From Carnegiea gigantea (lineage: Eukaryota > Streptophyta > Magnoliopsida > Caryophyllales > Cactaceae), in NCBI GenBank assembly GCA_029747015.1, contig JAKOGI010000058.1, positions 61,001-125,000 on the forward strand: DNA of 64,000 nucleotides, given 5' to 3'. Positions 23,767 through 34,288 of this stretch are shown here, one piece after another. Under the pieces are notes generated by a model. It made no database searches, was not told where the DNA came from, and saw only the letters and a list, made by a program, of their open reading frames with translations. Position numbers and translations under genes: made by a program. Each line of letters starts with the position of its first letter. The first letter of the stretch is position 1.

Positions 23767-24010
23767 CTGGAGGAGAGAAAAAAAAAAAAAAGAATACCAA
23801 TATTAATTACATAAATAATTTCTAGGAAAAGTTTAGGAAATTCAACAAAAATTATAGAGAGGGGGCCAATTAATTGTGGGTATTAATTAGGAGGGTAGGT
23901 AGCCAGATGAAGGAGTGAACAAATTAACAAATATCAAGTTACAAAGCGTTTGCAGTGTCATGCAAGTGGGGGGGGGGGGGGGGAGAGAGAGAGCGAATTG
24001 GACTTTTTAC
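23767..24010 (-). other. Predicted 5'UTR intron of the FAF-like gene
   Basis: On the minus strand a donor 'CTAG|GTAAAA' (exon end at 24011) and an acceptor with a long T/C tract, 'ctctcctccag|GATAAT' (exon start at 23766), enclose 244 bp. The ATG follows the acceptor by about 20 bases. The intron contains a 16-base G run plus a GA tract (plus strand). cDNA evidence would be needed to confirm it. Confidence 0.6.
23968..23983 (+). repeat. G homopolymer (16 bp) followed by (GA)n
   Basis: Sixteen G and then GA repeats to about 23993. On the gene's strand this is a (TC)n tract followed by poly-C inside the predicted intron. Confidence 0.9.
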
Positions 24011-24150
24011 CTAGGGTGTAGGGTGCAGAAGAGAGCTGTGTTGCAGGGTATAATTTTTGATCTGTGTTGTTTTGTGATGCTGTGACTTCGACTGTGATGA
24101 TAAGAGAGTGTTGGGGTAGTAGTAGGAGTGGAAGTGGTGGGCTGTGAATG
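24011..24150 (-). other. Predicted 5'UTR exon of the FAF-like gene
   Basis: The pyrimidine- and CA-rich stretch between the predicted start site (~24150) and the splice donor. It has typical plant leader composition and no other feature. Short open frames here (23958-24246, minus) are low-complexity Pro/Ser/Thr translations of the leader. Confidence 0.45.
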
Positions 24151-24176
24151 AGAAAGGAAGTGGAGGGGGTGAAGGG

Positions 24177-24186
24177 GTATTTGTAG
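24177..24186 (-). promoter_or_regulatory. TATA-like box of the FAF-like gene
   Basis: The minus strand reads 'ctacaaatac', placing transcription start near 24150. The hAT-like element at 24275 begins only about 90 bp further upstream. Confidence 0.4.
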
Positions 24187-24274
24187 TGACCAAAAAGCTT
24201 CATCTGGAACCCTGTCCATTGGGACCCGCCTTAACATCACCATCAAAAAATGCTTCTTTTTCCTTTTCCACTAC

Positions 24275-25124
24275 TAGAGATGTCAACGGATCGGATTCGA
24301 GTCGGATATTGGAACATCCGAATCTGAATCGATTAAATTCGGATCTGAAAATTCACTCCAAATCTAATCCGACAGATCGAAGAGGAATCTCCTAATCTGA
24401 TCGGAGTCGTATTTAATTCGATCTGGAATGAGTCCTTTTGTCCCAAACAATTTTGCACTGTTTTTTCGTTGGATCGTATTCCTCCGCCTATCAATGCTAC
24501 GTCTACCATATTAACCAAATCTTCAAACATTTAAGCTAAACGAGAAATAAAAGAAGGTATATATTTCATATGCAACAGGCTAATGTCAGCGGTCGGTGAG
24601 GAGAAGTGGCTGGAAATATGATTGACTGCGGCCACGCGTGGCCTGTAATAGAGCAGACGAAGAGGGAAAGAGCATTGCATGATAGGAGAGCCAGTAAGGA
24701 TTGTGGAGTGAGGTAAGAACCTAAGACAATGAGGGATTGGAGAAGGGTGACTAATTGGGGTGGATGCGGAGTCTCTTAATGTTTCAAGTTGTATCCATTA
24801 AAAATAAAAAATAACATGCTAACAAAAAAGATAAATTTTTAAAAATCAAATTTGGAAGGCTGCAGGGACTGATAGATTTTTAAGTTCTACAAATTTAAAT
24901 TTTGAATTTTGAATTTTGAATTTTAACTATTTAAAAATTAATTGGATTGAATTAAAAAATTGGATCGAATTTTAGCTTTTCTCTAAATCCGATATGAATT
25001 CGACTCGGATTCGGATTATTTTTATTGGACTCAGACTCAATTTTTTTTCCTCGTATTCGAATTGAATAATTCTACTTCGGATTGAATTAGATCTGCCCAA
25101 ATTTGGATGTATCTGACACCCTTA
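24275..25124. mobile_element. hAT-like element, 850 bp, with 8-bp target duplication
   Basis: The ends are 'tagagatgtcaacggatcgg' and 'ggatgtatctgacaccctta', inverted TAGRGRTGTCA-type termini. Flanking 8-mers are 'tccactac' (24267-24274) and 'cccactac' (25125-25132), 7 of 8 identical. Long terminal zones on both sides are rich in GGATCGGATTCGA-like words and are roughly inverted to each other. The centre (~24590-24780) is distinctly GC-richer, without repeats, and could be captured host DNA. No transposase frame. The element sits in the proximal promoter of the FAF-like gene. Confidence 0.75.
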
Positions 25125-25310
25125 CCCACTACTTGCCTTTTCCATCCACCTTCAATTTGTTGTATAGCGGTCTTGAATCAAAATGAATTTGTTTATTTTG
25201 ATTTGAACTGAATTCATGTGGTAAATAAACTGACACTACGAAGTTATGAGTAGTTACAATCAGTTTAAATCATCGAGTAATTTGTGACCTATTTCAGTGC
25301 AAGATATTAA

Positions 25311-25598
25311 TAACATGTTCTTTTCGACTTATGAGAAGTATTTATTACTGCTTATTACTGAAACATGATGCAAAATATTATAATATACTGAAACATATTT
25401 AAGCATGGTACACATGCTTAGACATGTTGAATGGGTGAAGAAAATATAACTGGGTATTTTCTACAAGTATTTAATAGTACTCAATTGTGCTAAATTATGA
25501 TGAATGATGTTAAATTATACTGAAAGTTATTGAATTGTGTTGAAAGTTTGCTGAATACTGATAATAAGTACTTATGATAAATCAAAAAGAACATACTC
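25311..25598. mobile_element. MITE (family M6, copy 1), 288 bp, TAA duplication
   Basis: Inverted ends share the core GTTCTTTT: left 'taacatgttcttttcgactt', right 'aaatcaaaaagaacatactc'. TAA occurs on both sides (25308-25310 and 25599-25601). The interior has repeated 'ttattactg' and 'tgctgaat'-like words. PIF/Harbinger-type by duplication length. Confidence 0.7.
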
Positions 25599-25737
25599 TA
25601 AATATATCCAACTATGCCAAGCGATCATGTCATCAAAAGAAAATTATGTATGTAATTTTGTAATTGAAAAAAATTGTAAATAATTATTTAGTGAGTTCAT
25701 ATATGATCTACGAATACTTACAACCTCACAATATTGA

Positions 25738-26076
25738 GGGCCTATTCTTTTCATCAATTGGAAGAATGAAGCTGAAAGTGGGAAGAACTAGGAAGAAATT
25801 GGACAGAGTGCAAAGGACAGCATGAGCTTGATGAAGTTGGAATGCACTGACAGAAATTTTAAAAGGTTGGACGATGTTAAAAAAAATTGGATGTATTAGG
25901 CATGAACAAAGTTTTTAGAAAACTAGAAGACATCAGAAGAAGACAAAGAAATTAGAAGCCGTTACAACATGTTGGAGCTAAAAGGAGTCCGAAGAAGTTG
26001 ATGGAAGAGGTTGGAACAAATTGAAAGTGTTGGATAAAGTTGGGAGGCTATGGTTTCAACCGAAAAGAACATGCTC
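25738..26076. mobile_element. MITE (family M6, copy 2), 339 bp
   Basis: Left 'gggcctattcttttcatcaa' and right 'ttcaaccgaaaagaacatgc' are inverted and share the family core. Flanks are TGA (left) and TAA (right). The interior is built of degenerate GAAGTTGGAA words. Confidence 0.65.
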
Positions 26077-27120
26077 TAAGTTAACGATTATCCGATGTTT
26101 GGGCTTGGTTGTTCAAATGTCCAAATCTGTAACATGACTTTTGTATTTTGACTAAAGTTGTGTATGATGAAATCCAAACCGATATTTTTAATATGTTCAA
26201 TTTTTTTAATAAAAGTTTCTAGAGAATTTAGACCAAAATTATGCATAAGTCTACTTGTTCGATTGTCCAAATTTATTCGAATCCAAAATGGTTTGAAAAT
26301 TCAGGCAACCTGACCCGAGCGCCCAAACCCAAACCCAAACCCAACCAGAATTTAAATTTGAATATGATCGGTTGCCTGAATTTCAAATTCGAACAAAAGT
26401 TTTGTTGGACGTACATGGTTTTCTCACATCGGACAAATTCAAATAATTGAATCGGACAGATTTTTGCCGGCCCTAAAATTAAGGAAGTTGTGAAGTCAGT
26501 GATTCGCGAGCCTCGGTTTGGTTGGGAGGGAAGTAAAAAAGACCAAGACTCAAGGATAATGCGGGTTAGCAACATATAAGGTAAGGAAGGTAGTTATTAG
26601 CATTCGTCGTCCATATATGTTTGAATGTTTTTATAGTAAGAGTCCAGAAGATTAAGAATAAGTGACAGATGAAAATAAAATAAGTATTGGTTGATAATTA
26701 TGCTATTTAGAAAAATTATGTTATGGTGATATCTAAAACTAATACATTAATATATCTTAATTTTTAAAATTAGTTTGTACCGTGCTCTTGTACGGATGAT
26801 TTAAATTTGAAAATATAAATTAGATATAATCACTCATTAAAAAATTAATAGTCTAAATAATTAATTTGTGGTCACTACGTCAATAGTGAAAAAGTGTTCT
26901 TATCATAATCTTCTATTTTTAATAGCAAAATTAATATATCTAATCCCTTAAAAGCACATCATGAGGATATTAGGGTGTGGATTTGAATAAAGGAGACGTG
27001 TAAATTTTTAAAAAAAATACATAATGTATAGCAATGATAAAATGATAAAGTACAATAAAGACAGGAATTTAAGAAATGCCATATAGATAATTAAATATAT
27101 ACATAGAACAAAACTATTAA
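26077..27120. other. Gene-free interval with a possible minus-strand Helitron 3' end
   Basis: No gene supported. An inverted pair 'attcaggcaacc' / 'ggttgcctgaat' encloses 26300-26380. At 26770-26795 the minus strand reads a CCGT...ACGG hairpin, then about six bases, then CTAA. This matches the layout of a Helitron 3' end, but the hairpin is only 4 bp, so the call is weak. Confidence 0.35.
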
Positions 27121-27553
27121 GGCCGTGTTCGACAACAGCGTTTTGGGTAGCGTTTTGCGTTTTGACCAGGTCAATACGCTAATTAGTTAATTTTGAGTGT
27201 TTGGTAAATTAGTATTTTGACTAACATTTCAAGTAGCGTTTAGCGTTTTAAGCAGCGTTTTCGAAAAGCAAATAGTATTAACATTTGACATTTAAAAATA
27301 ACGTTTCATATTTTTTAACAAAAAAATATCCTTTAAAAATTTTATATTTGGAAATTATCTATATCCTTTTATGTCAATTTACATTAATCAGCTAGCATAA
27401 CTGCTAAATTTATCGAACACATTAGTTTCAACTGCTAGTCTAAACAGCTATCCGCTAACAGTTAAATTAGAAACGCTATCCGCTATCTAAACAGTTATCC
27501 GCTACCTGAACCATTATACGCTACCTAAGCAGCTAATTTTGCCGAACAGAGCC
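27121..27553. mobile_element. PIF/Harbinger-type MITE (family M1), 433 bp, perfect TAA duplication
   Basis: Ends 'ggccgtgttcgacaacagcg' and 'gctaattttgccgaacagagcc' are imperfect inverted copies. TAA lies at 27118-27120 and 27554-27556. The interior is made of AGCGTTTAGCGTTT and AACAGCTATCCGCTA-like words on either side of an AT-rich centre. Related copies: 13544, 45943 and 61701. Confidence 0.8.
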
Positions 27554-29977
27554 TAAGACGGAGTAAAATTAAAACGAAAAAAAGCACAATAACTGATACC
27601 CAAAACGAATAAAACCTTAAAGATTTTATTATAAAGTTAACTCTTGTCTTCTTAAAATGTGAAACTATTTTTTTTTCCTTATATCTTATTTTAAAATTGG
27701 AAAAAGTCGATAAAACTATCACTAATATGATCCTATATTTCTTTAAATAAAAAAATGTAATCCTGTGCAAAGCTATGGTTAGGGTGTGGGCCTCAAGGGT
27801 TTTAGGTTTACGGTTGGTTTGAAGACTTATACCTTGTGGGTTCAAGGCTATTGTTTTGGGTTTACTGTTTAATGTGCTCTTTGATCTAATATTAATATGT
27901 TTATCGAGGTTTTAAACTGCTCCTTCTAACATGTAGTTTAATACTTACACGGGGTTGGAATATAAGATAAGCACTTAAACAATTAGTCCTCCGCAACATA
28001 GAGGACCAAAAATTATGCCCTTGAATTTCTAAAATCCTAATGTTAGAAGCTCCAAAAGCCTTTTCTCTCTATGTAATGCAATTCTATTGGTCAATAATGC
28101 AAGTGTATACATTTTTATGTAATCTTCATATAATATGTTTTAGTTATTTTTTATTCTAAGACTTCACGAATAAGTACTATAGATAACTATTATTTTCACT
28201 TCTAGAAATAAAATATTTTAAAATTATCTCCTTTCTTTTTTTGTTTTTTTAGTAGGAAAACAATGTTATGTTATTGTCACCAAAAAAAAAGAAACTATGA
28301 GTTGCATATTAAAACTAAGTCATATCTTGCATTACAAATAGTTAATCTTAATATTTAAATATTAAAACTAATTAAAATCATCATTTAGAATATACAAGTG
28401 AACTCCCAATAAATAAAACATATCTTCCAATTTTTACTATATATATTACTTATAGATTATTTTATTTTTTATTTTTAGGATTCACGGATAAGTTATAAAT
28501 GTAGCAACATTTTTCTACCCTCCACAAAATAATTTAACTGTAGTTACTTATTCTTTTTAGGAATGAATTTCATTAGTGTCTTTCTAATATATGTATAAAA
28601 ATTGACGTTAACATTATGTTTTGTTTTCTATAATTTTGTCTTAAAACAATATTCATGATTTCTAAAAATGTTAACATTTTTGTAAAATATTTCCAAAGCA
28701 ACCTTCTACAATTACCAACTTTATAGAAAGAGAGTAAATTCTGAGTTGTTAGTAAATAAAATTATGCAATTTAATTTATGGAAAGAGAAGAAACACAATT
28801 GTGACATAGAATGGATAAAGAAGACCCAAAAAAATACATCGATTAATAAAATACAATGAAAAGAAGAACAAAACTCAAAATGAGTAATAAACATACCCAT
28901 TTAAAGGGCAAGACTTACTAAAGAATAAATTCCCATGCGGTGGCTATAGCAATGAGTATGAAGATGGCCTAAAAATCCAAAAAGCACTAAACGAATCAGA
29001 GGAAGAAATGAAAAACCCAAATTCACATAATTAAACGAAGACAATAAGTTTTAAGATAAGAATCACAAACTGAAAGGATCAAACATTATAACACTAACAT
29101 ACATGCATGATTAGCCTGCCAATAAGATGAGCAGAACAAATACAGATAGACTTGATTGGAGAAAGTATTTATAGCAATGACAGGAATTAGGGGAAGGAAA
29201 TATGATATCTAATGTAGGAGAGTGGAGTCTCCCATATATCTCATGTTTAAAATTTAATATCGCCTAGTGCCGATTAGTATATGACTTTGGGAGGAGAAAG
29301 AAACCGACGATCGTGAAATGAGGAAAAATTCAATTGTTTTTTTTTTTGGGATAGAAAGTTCAATTTTGATAGGATATGGTAGTTTTTAATAGGATAGGAT
29401 GGTTAGCGGTTACTCAAAATTTTAATTTTAATTTAGAAATGTAAAAGTAATCTAAGGGATAAGGTCAAATTTGTACATTGCATCAACGATTAAGAGTTTC
29501 TATTGCTTGAGAATTTAGGATTGGAGGAGGGAAGTTCTCTCAACGCCCAACATCTTTACACTTATATTATGAAGATGATTGGTAACTAATTAGAGAAACA
29601 TTAATAATGTGCACTTAGAAATATTAGACGATAATAATTCCAACTTTAATGTTAGATGCCAATGATCTATACTTCGAGCTTGAGCATTCGTAATTAATGT
29701 TTTTATATGACAAATACATACTCCTAGCTATATCATAAATTCATAATCTTAAGCATACATTCTCCTATAACGCATGCCATTGCAACATATCAACAATCGT
29801 CTATATGATAAATACACGTTGAAAAAATATATATACATACATAGATGGAGTTATGTGGGCGCAAGGGGTGTCAATTGACACTCCAACTTTTTGCGAAAAA
29901 AATTTTAAATATCAAAATTTCTGAGGGAAAAAAGAAAGAGGTATATATATTATTTAGTTGCATATAGAACAGGCGAA
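27554..29977. other. Gene-free AT-rich interval
   Basis: Very AT-rich with scattered short frames and no recognised domain. The only longish frame (27525-27845, minus) is low-complexity. No element boundaries could be fixed. Confidence 0.45.
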
Positions 29978-30212
29978 GGGACCAATGCTCCAATGGTGTG
30001 AGATGCTTGGACGTTGCTTGCGTAGAGGGGTAGTTTGTGTGTTCAAGCCTGTACGGCTCCAATTTTGTGGCTCGTTTTCAAATAAGAGACATATTGTCTA
30101 GATCTAACTATACATTATTAGTTTCCATGAAGATTAGGAAGCGGCTAGTGCTTGAATGGTGTGAGGCTCTTGGGTGTAGGTCGCGCGTTTGAGTTAGTAT
30201 AACTGTAATTTT
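29978..30212 (+). repeat. Two diverged tRNA-like (SINE-type) units in tandem
   Basis: Unit 1 (about 29978-30070) has an A-box-like 'tgctccaatggtgtgag' and a B-box-like 'gtgttcaagcctgtac'. Unit 2 (about 30135-30212) has 'tgcttgaatggtgtgagg' and 'gcgcgtttgagttagta'. The shared order and A-B spacing resemble internal pol III promoters of tRNA-derived SINEs. Neither can fold as a real tRNA as far as I can see. Confidence 0.45.
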
Positions 30213-30752
30213 AATTTTTTTTCTAAAATAAAATACATATTATTTGCGTATATATTTTGTGTCATAAAAAAGTACGGTAGAAATGTATTAAAAAATTATA
30301 GAGCAATTTAGACAGACATTGGTTGTACTATATCGTATAGTTTGACACCGTAGGATTTGAATCCTAGCTCTACCACTGTGTACATAGCAAGTAGAAATAT
30401 ATATACACTTCTAAATATATAATATACACTCCCATACTGTGAGCATGCGTAATTAATATTTTTAGTTATTTACACGTAGCATTATATTAATAGTACACGA
30501 TATCATTTGAGTGTGTAATTTCATATCCCTGTTGATTTGAATGTGTTACTGACGATTGTTACTGGTTCGGATTTACGGCTTGTTTAGTCGAGTCGTTGCC
30601 GTTGAGCAGTGGACAAAAGTAAATGGAACAAATGTTTGTCACCTTACCAACATCATTATTTCATTTTGATCACCTCCAGTATTTCACCTCAAAATAAATT
30701 AAATTCGTTCCCATTGTTACCATCTTCCGACTCATGTACGTATGCCATTGTT

Positions 30753-30785
30753 ATTCTTCTTCTTCTTCTTCTTCTTCTTCTTCTT
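30753..30785. repeat. (TTC)n microsatellite
   Basis: About ten tandem TTC units. Confidence 0.9.
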
Positions 30786-30857
30786 TTTATCGTTATTATT
30801 AGAAAATCTTGCTTGTGATGTATTTTTGCATATGTATTTCTTTACTTTAGTAATTGC

Positions 30858-32195
30858 TTTTTTTTTTTTTGGTTGGCGCAGAGGACGGCCTAAAGGCCGG
30901 AAAGCAATTTTGTTACTTTCAAACAATACAGGGTCAAGTGACATTAACATTGTCTGCATACAAAACATTCCTTAGCTTTAAAGGAGGAGTTTGAAGCAAA
31001 TAAAACCTAGCTCTCTACCAATGGCTAGATTAGCTAACTTATCCACCACCTAATTAGACGCACGGTATGTAACAATGGGAGATTCTGACTTCCCAATCCG
31101 TTTTATTTACCATTTCCTTACATGGCTTAAGAAGTGGCTGGTGCTGTGTATACCACGTCATGTTTCCTTTCAAGATGCCAACCACCATGATCGAGTCAGC
31201 CTACACCCATAAGTTATCCAGGTTTAGGTTGCACTGCCTGCAACTTCGCGTTAAACGCTGAGCAGCCACCCAAATTTTCCATGAAACCTCCACCTGACTC
31301 GCCTCTAATCTCCCTAAAGACACGACCTCTCTATACGTACTATTCGGGGATTGCCCTTTGAAGCCCTGAAAATGATAAGCAAGACCCACCCACTGCGCTG
31401 TGGCTCCCATCTCACAAGCTGCACTGATAGGCCACTAGCTGTCCTACTTGTTCCAAGTACATTGTTCTGATTTAGAGAATCCAACGCTTCAATAAATTTG
31501 TGCAGAGAAAAAGCCATCCCTATCATGGGGGATTTGCTCCAAACTATTAAAGCAACTAGCATTCTGCCATTTCCATGAATACCAGAGGGTGAGGAGAAAC
31601 TTAGTCAGCCAATTCGAAGTTTTAGCACCATCTTTTATATTAGCCAACACCCAATCATTAAGCCTAGTGCCAAGCATCCGATCCCCCATGCCCCTACCAG
31701 CAAGGAACTTTCATATAATCGTTTGCATGGGGGCACCTTCGGAGGATATGATCCATGTCCTCCATAACATCATCACATCGACCATAGTAGGGGTAAGAAG
31801 TCAGACCCCGCTTGACTTGGTTGACATTAGTGAGTACTCTGTCATGCAAGAGTAGCCAAGCGAACATCCACAACTCTTTGGGGAGCTCTAACCTTCCAGA
31901 TCCTCTTCTACGAGGGGTTAGGATCTTCCTCAATATCATTACATATGATTGAGATGAAAGATTTCACAGATAATTTATCAGGCACTTAGCTTCATCCTTC
32001 CAGGAGAAATTATCATCAACCTCCTTCATGTCCAGTCACACCAAGGCTATCTTATCAACACTTCATGGGGCAATAGGTTGCACACTTGTCCCATTTTCAC
32101 CTTCCAGCTTGATCCCAGTGATCCCTAACTAGGTTGCTTAACTATGTGGCTGGAACCGACACCGACTCGGCAAGAGGGTGGTCTGACACCCAACA
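30858..32195 (-). mobile_element. L1-type LINE remnant, 5'-truncated, with poly(A) tail
   Basis: On the minus strand the remnant runs from about 32195 to a 13-base poly(A) (plus-strand T run at 30858-30870), as expected for target-primed L1-type insertion. It retains only the 3' part of the second ORF: the zinc-binding reverse-transcriptase tail and an RNase H domain, both broken. The 5' side is truncated, the usual outcome of incomplete reverse transcription. I could not identify target duplications. Confidence 0.75.
30930..32195 (-). pseudogene. LINE ORF2 3' fragment: zf-RVT and RNase H domains, frameshifted
   Basis: Read on the minus strand in broken frames. The segment near 31939-31694 gives RLELPKELWMFAWLLLHDRVL, then CPYYGRC-like Cys/His spacing and MDHILRRCPHA, the plant reverse-transcriptase zinc-binding domain (in this copy the first Cys is lost: YPYYGRCDD). 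The segment 31689-31489 gives TLWYSWKWQNASCFN, the linker. The segment from 31200 down to 30930 gives ADSIMVVGILKG and DWEVRISHCY, the RNase H domain with its conserved Asp. At least three stop or frame changes separate them, so it is non-functional. Upstream of 31940 only fragments (FSWKDEAKC-like) can be followed. Confidence 0.75.
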
Positions 32196-32212
32196 GTGCT
32201 GCTGTGAACACA

Positions 32213-32850
32213 AATTTCTGGTATAAAATTAAACATGGTAAGAAATATGGACAAATTTAATTTATATTAATTTCAAAAGATATGAGTGCAATTTGTACTT
32301 AAAAGAGGGTCAATTAACTTGAATCTTGATCAAATTTATTGATTTGACTTCCTTGAATGAATTTCAACGAATTTGTTCTTAAGAGAGGATCTAAGAGGCT
32401 TGATTTCAACCAAGACAAGTTTTCTTTGATCTTCGATGGTAGACGGCATGTGCTTTGATTGTTTTTATTATTTTCCTCTAGAGAAATTAACCTTTTGAAT
32501 CTTCAGAATGCCTTTAGAGTGAGTGAATTTTTACCCCTGGAGCAAGAGGGAGCAGTGATCTATTTATAGGGAAAGAATCCCCCTCCCCTTACTAAGGTTT
32601 GCGACTTACTCGCCTTCTTGGGATATTGATTGAGCCTTTAACTTGTTAGTCCATTTGACAGGCGATTTAATAGTCAATTTGATCGTTGACTTGGTAGTCG
32701 TTTGGGTCATGACTTGGTGGTCGATCACTTTACGGAGAAATCATAGTAATGTGGTCCAATAAGATAGGAACCATAGAAGCAACTAAACTATATACATGAA
32801 AATTATGTCTGATAGGAAAGAAAGTAATCTATAGGCATATATATATTAAT
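32213..32850 (-). repeat. Possible solo LTR or LTR remnant (minus strand)
   Basis: The minus strand has a strong TATA-like 'ctataaatag' (plus 32570-32579). About 350 bp follow with retroviral R-U5-like character, ending 'tttgtgttcaca' at the plus-strand TG at 32213. No internal coding region or matching second LTR is present, and I could not fix the upstream end. It could equally be unrelated promoter-like DNA. Confidence 0.3.
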
Positions 32851-33322
32851 TTTCTCTTTTTCTAGTGTTAGTTACAGCTCTGAAGTTTTTAATTGTCAAG
32901 TTTCATACACTGCCACCAGTCCAATTAGCCCTAATCTTAATCATACTCGACTGCCTCATTTCCACGCTTTTATTATGATAGCCACCATAATCTTATATGG
33001 ATTTTTTAAAATTTTTAAAAATTATTAATGAAAATTAGTTTTGGATTACTCTTTAACCAAAAAAATCATTTGAAAATGAGGAAGTTTAAAAAAGTATTAC
33101 TATGAAATAAATTTCAAATTGAGTTGGCACAAAGGAATGAAAAATGAAACTAAATGAAACATGATCTTTAAATAAAATTGAAGAAACCTAGTGTTCGTTT
33201 ATATATGGCATGAAATATGTAAAAATAAAAATCATGTTGAATGTAATTGAAAAAAAGGGGTTGAGAAATTGTAGAAAAGTATACATATATACACACATAC
33301 ACACACACGTATACATATATAT

Positions 33323-33390
33323 TGTCATGGGGTCATTACTCTCTTCCCAAAAGGTCGATCCGACGGGAAGAGAGTAATGGCCCCATGACA
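33323..33390. repeat. 26-bp inverted repeat (hairpin) at the 5' edge of the TRIM-like element
   Basis: Left arm 33323-33348 and right arm 33365-33390 are inverted copies with one mismatch (G:U-compatible), separated by 16 bases. The right arm ends '...ccatgaca' directly before the primer-binding-like site. The arms resemble the 3' end of the short LTR at 33509-33625 ('agagagaaaataatgacctg'). Confidence 0.85.
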
Positions 33391-33508
33391 AGTGATATCA
33401 GAGTCAATCCAAACCCGATTTTGATGTCTTACCAAGCGCTCCGATAGAATAGCGTAGGCATGGGGCCCCACTTATGACAAGGGCATTATAGAATTGGGTA
33501 GAAGAGAA

Positions 33509-33625
33509 TGTCACGGATAAGTATCCTACATCGGATAAGTGATGGGAGGGTCTTGGATATACAAATGGTAGCGCTGCACACCCCATCAGACTAGCCTTTT
33601 AGAGAGAAAATAATGACCTGTGACA
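33509..33625 (+). repeat. 117-bp LTR of the TRIM-like element
   Basis: TGTCAC...GTGACA termini. Contains 'cctacatcggataagtgatg', the kind of 'cccacatcgg' motif common near the start of plant LTRs. Confidence 0.55.
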
Positions 33626-33667
33626 AGTATGTATGTGTGTGTGTCTATATGTGTGTGTGTGTGTGTG

Positions 33668-34128
33668 TAGGGTTGTTCATGATTCGATCCAAAATCAGAC
33701 CAAATGGAAGACTATTTCGATCTTCGATTCATGGTTCAGGTTTTTCCCTTGTTTAATCTTCAGTTCAGTCCGGGTCTGGACTCGATGGATTGAGGACCCA
33801 GCTGTCGATCGAATAAAATTAGGAATTTTGTTTTAGAATTTGCTGTCCTAGGCTAGCGCTTCAAAGTCCAAAAGTAGAAGTTGATTAAATGTGAAGCAAA
33901 CAGCTCCGTTTTATGGGTCTTTGATGCAGAACTCAAATCAAACATGCACGGCCCAACATTCACATACAATAGGCCAATTTCTAGGACTCGGTCCACAGCC
34001 GATCTGGCCCCAATCCAGTCTGCATTTGCCCTTCCAGTTCCTGTCTAGATCGACAATAGACCAGTCCGGTTCTCGATCCTCCACAACTGCCTTAATTGAT
34101 CTTCGGTCTAGATTGATGACCAATCCTC
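33668..34128. mobile_element. hAT-type element, 461 bp, inserted in a (TG)n microsatellite
   Basis: Starts 'tagggttgttcatgattcg' and ends 'gattgatgaccaatcctc', inverted ends. The flanking 8-mer is 'tgtgtgtg' on both sides (33660-33667 and 34129-34136). Both halves contain GATCTTCGGTC/GATCGAC words in inverse order around a distinct centre (33840-33960). Because the duplication is itself microsatellite, it supports but cannot prove the ends. Confidence 0.65.
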
Positions 34129-34288
34129 TGTGTGTGTGTATGAGTGTGTAAGCATATATCTACAATCTACATACACACATGCACATACACAGATACACAC
34201 ACACAGATACACACACACATATATACACGAATACAATACCACACACCACACACACACACACATATTTGTGTGTCTGTGTTTGTATATG
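34129..34288. repeat. Complex (TG/CA)n microsatellite region
   Basis: Compound TG, then CA, then TG dinucleotide tracts. They continue the (TG)n at 33633-33667 interrupted by the hAT element. The Cys/Val- and Thr/His-rich frames here are artefacts. Confidence 0.8.

Larger units (their letters stand above)
33323..33625 (+). mobile_element. TRIM-like miniature LTR retroelement
   Basis: A primer-binding-like site 'tgatatcagagtc' (33393-33405, similar to TGGTATCAGAGC of iMet-tRNA-primed elements) follows the hairpin arm. A purine tract 'gggtagaagagaa' (about 33496-33508) abuts a 117-bp LTR (33509-33625). That LTR starts TGTCACGG and ends CTGTGACA, i.e. TG...CA with inverted termini. The internal region is about 118 bp with no coding. 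These sizes fit terminal-repeat retrotransposons in miniature. The 5' LTR is not intact: only its 3' end is recognisable, joined to an inverted copy of itself. Confidence 0.6.

Noticed and set aside
27525..27845. 106-codon minus-strand frame
   Set aside because: Partly inside the right end of a MITE and otherwise low-complexity; not supported as a gene.
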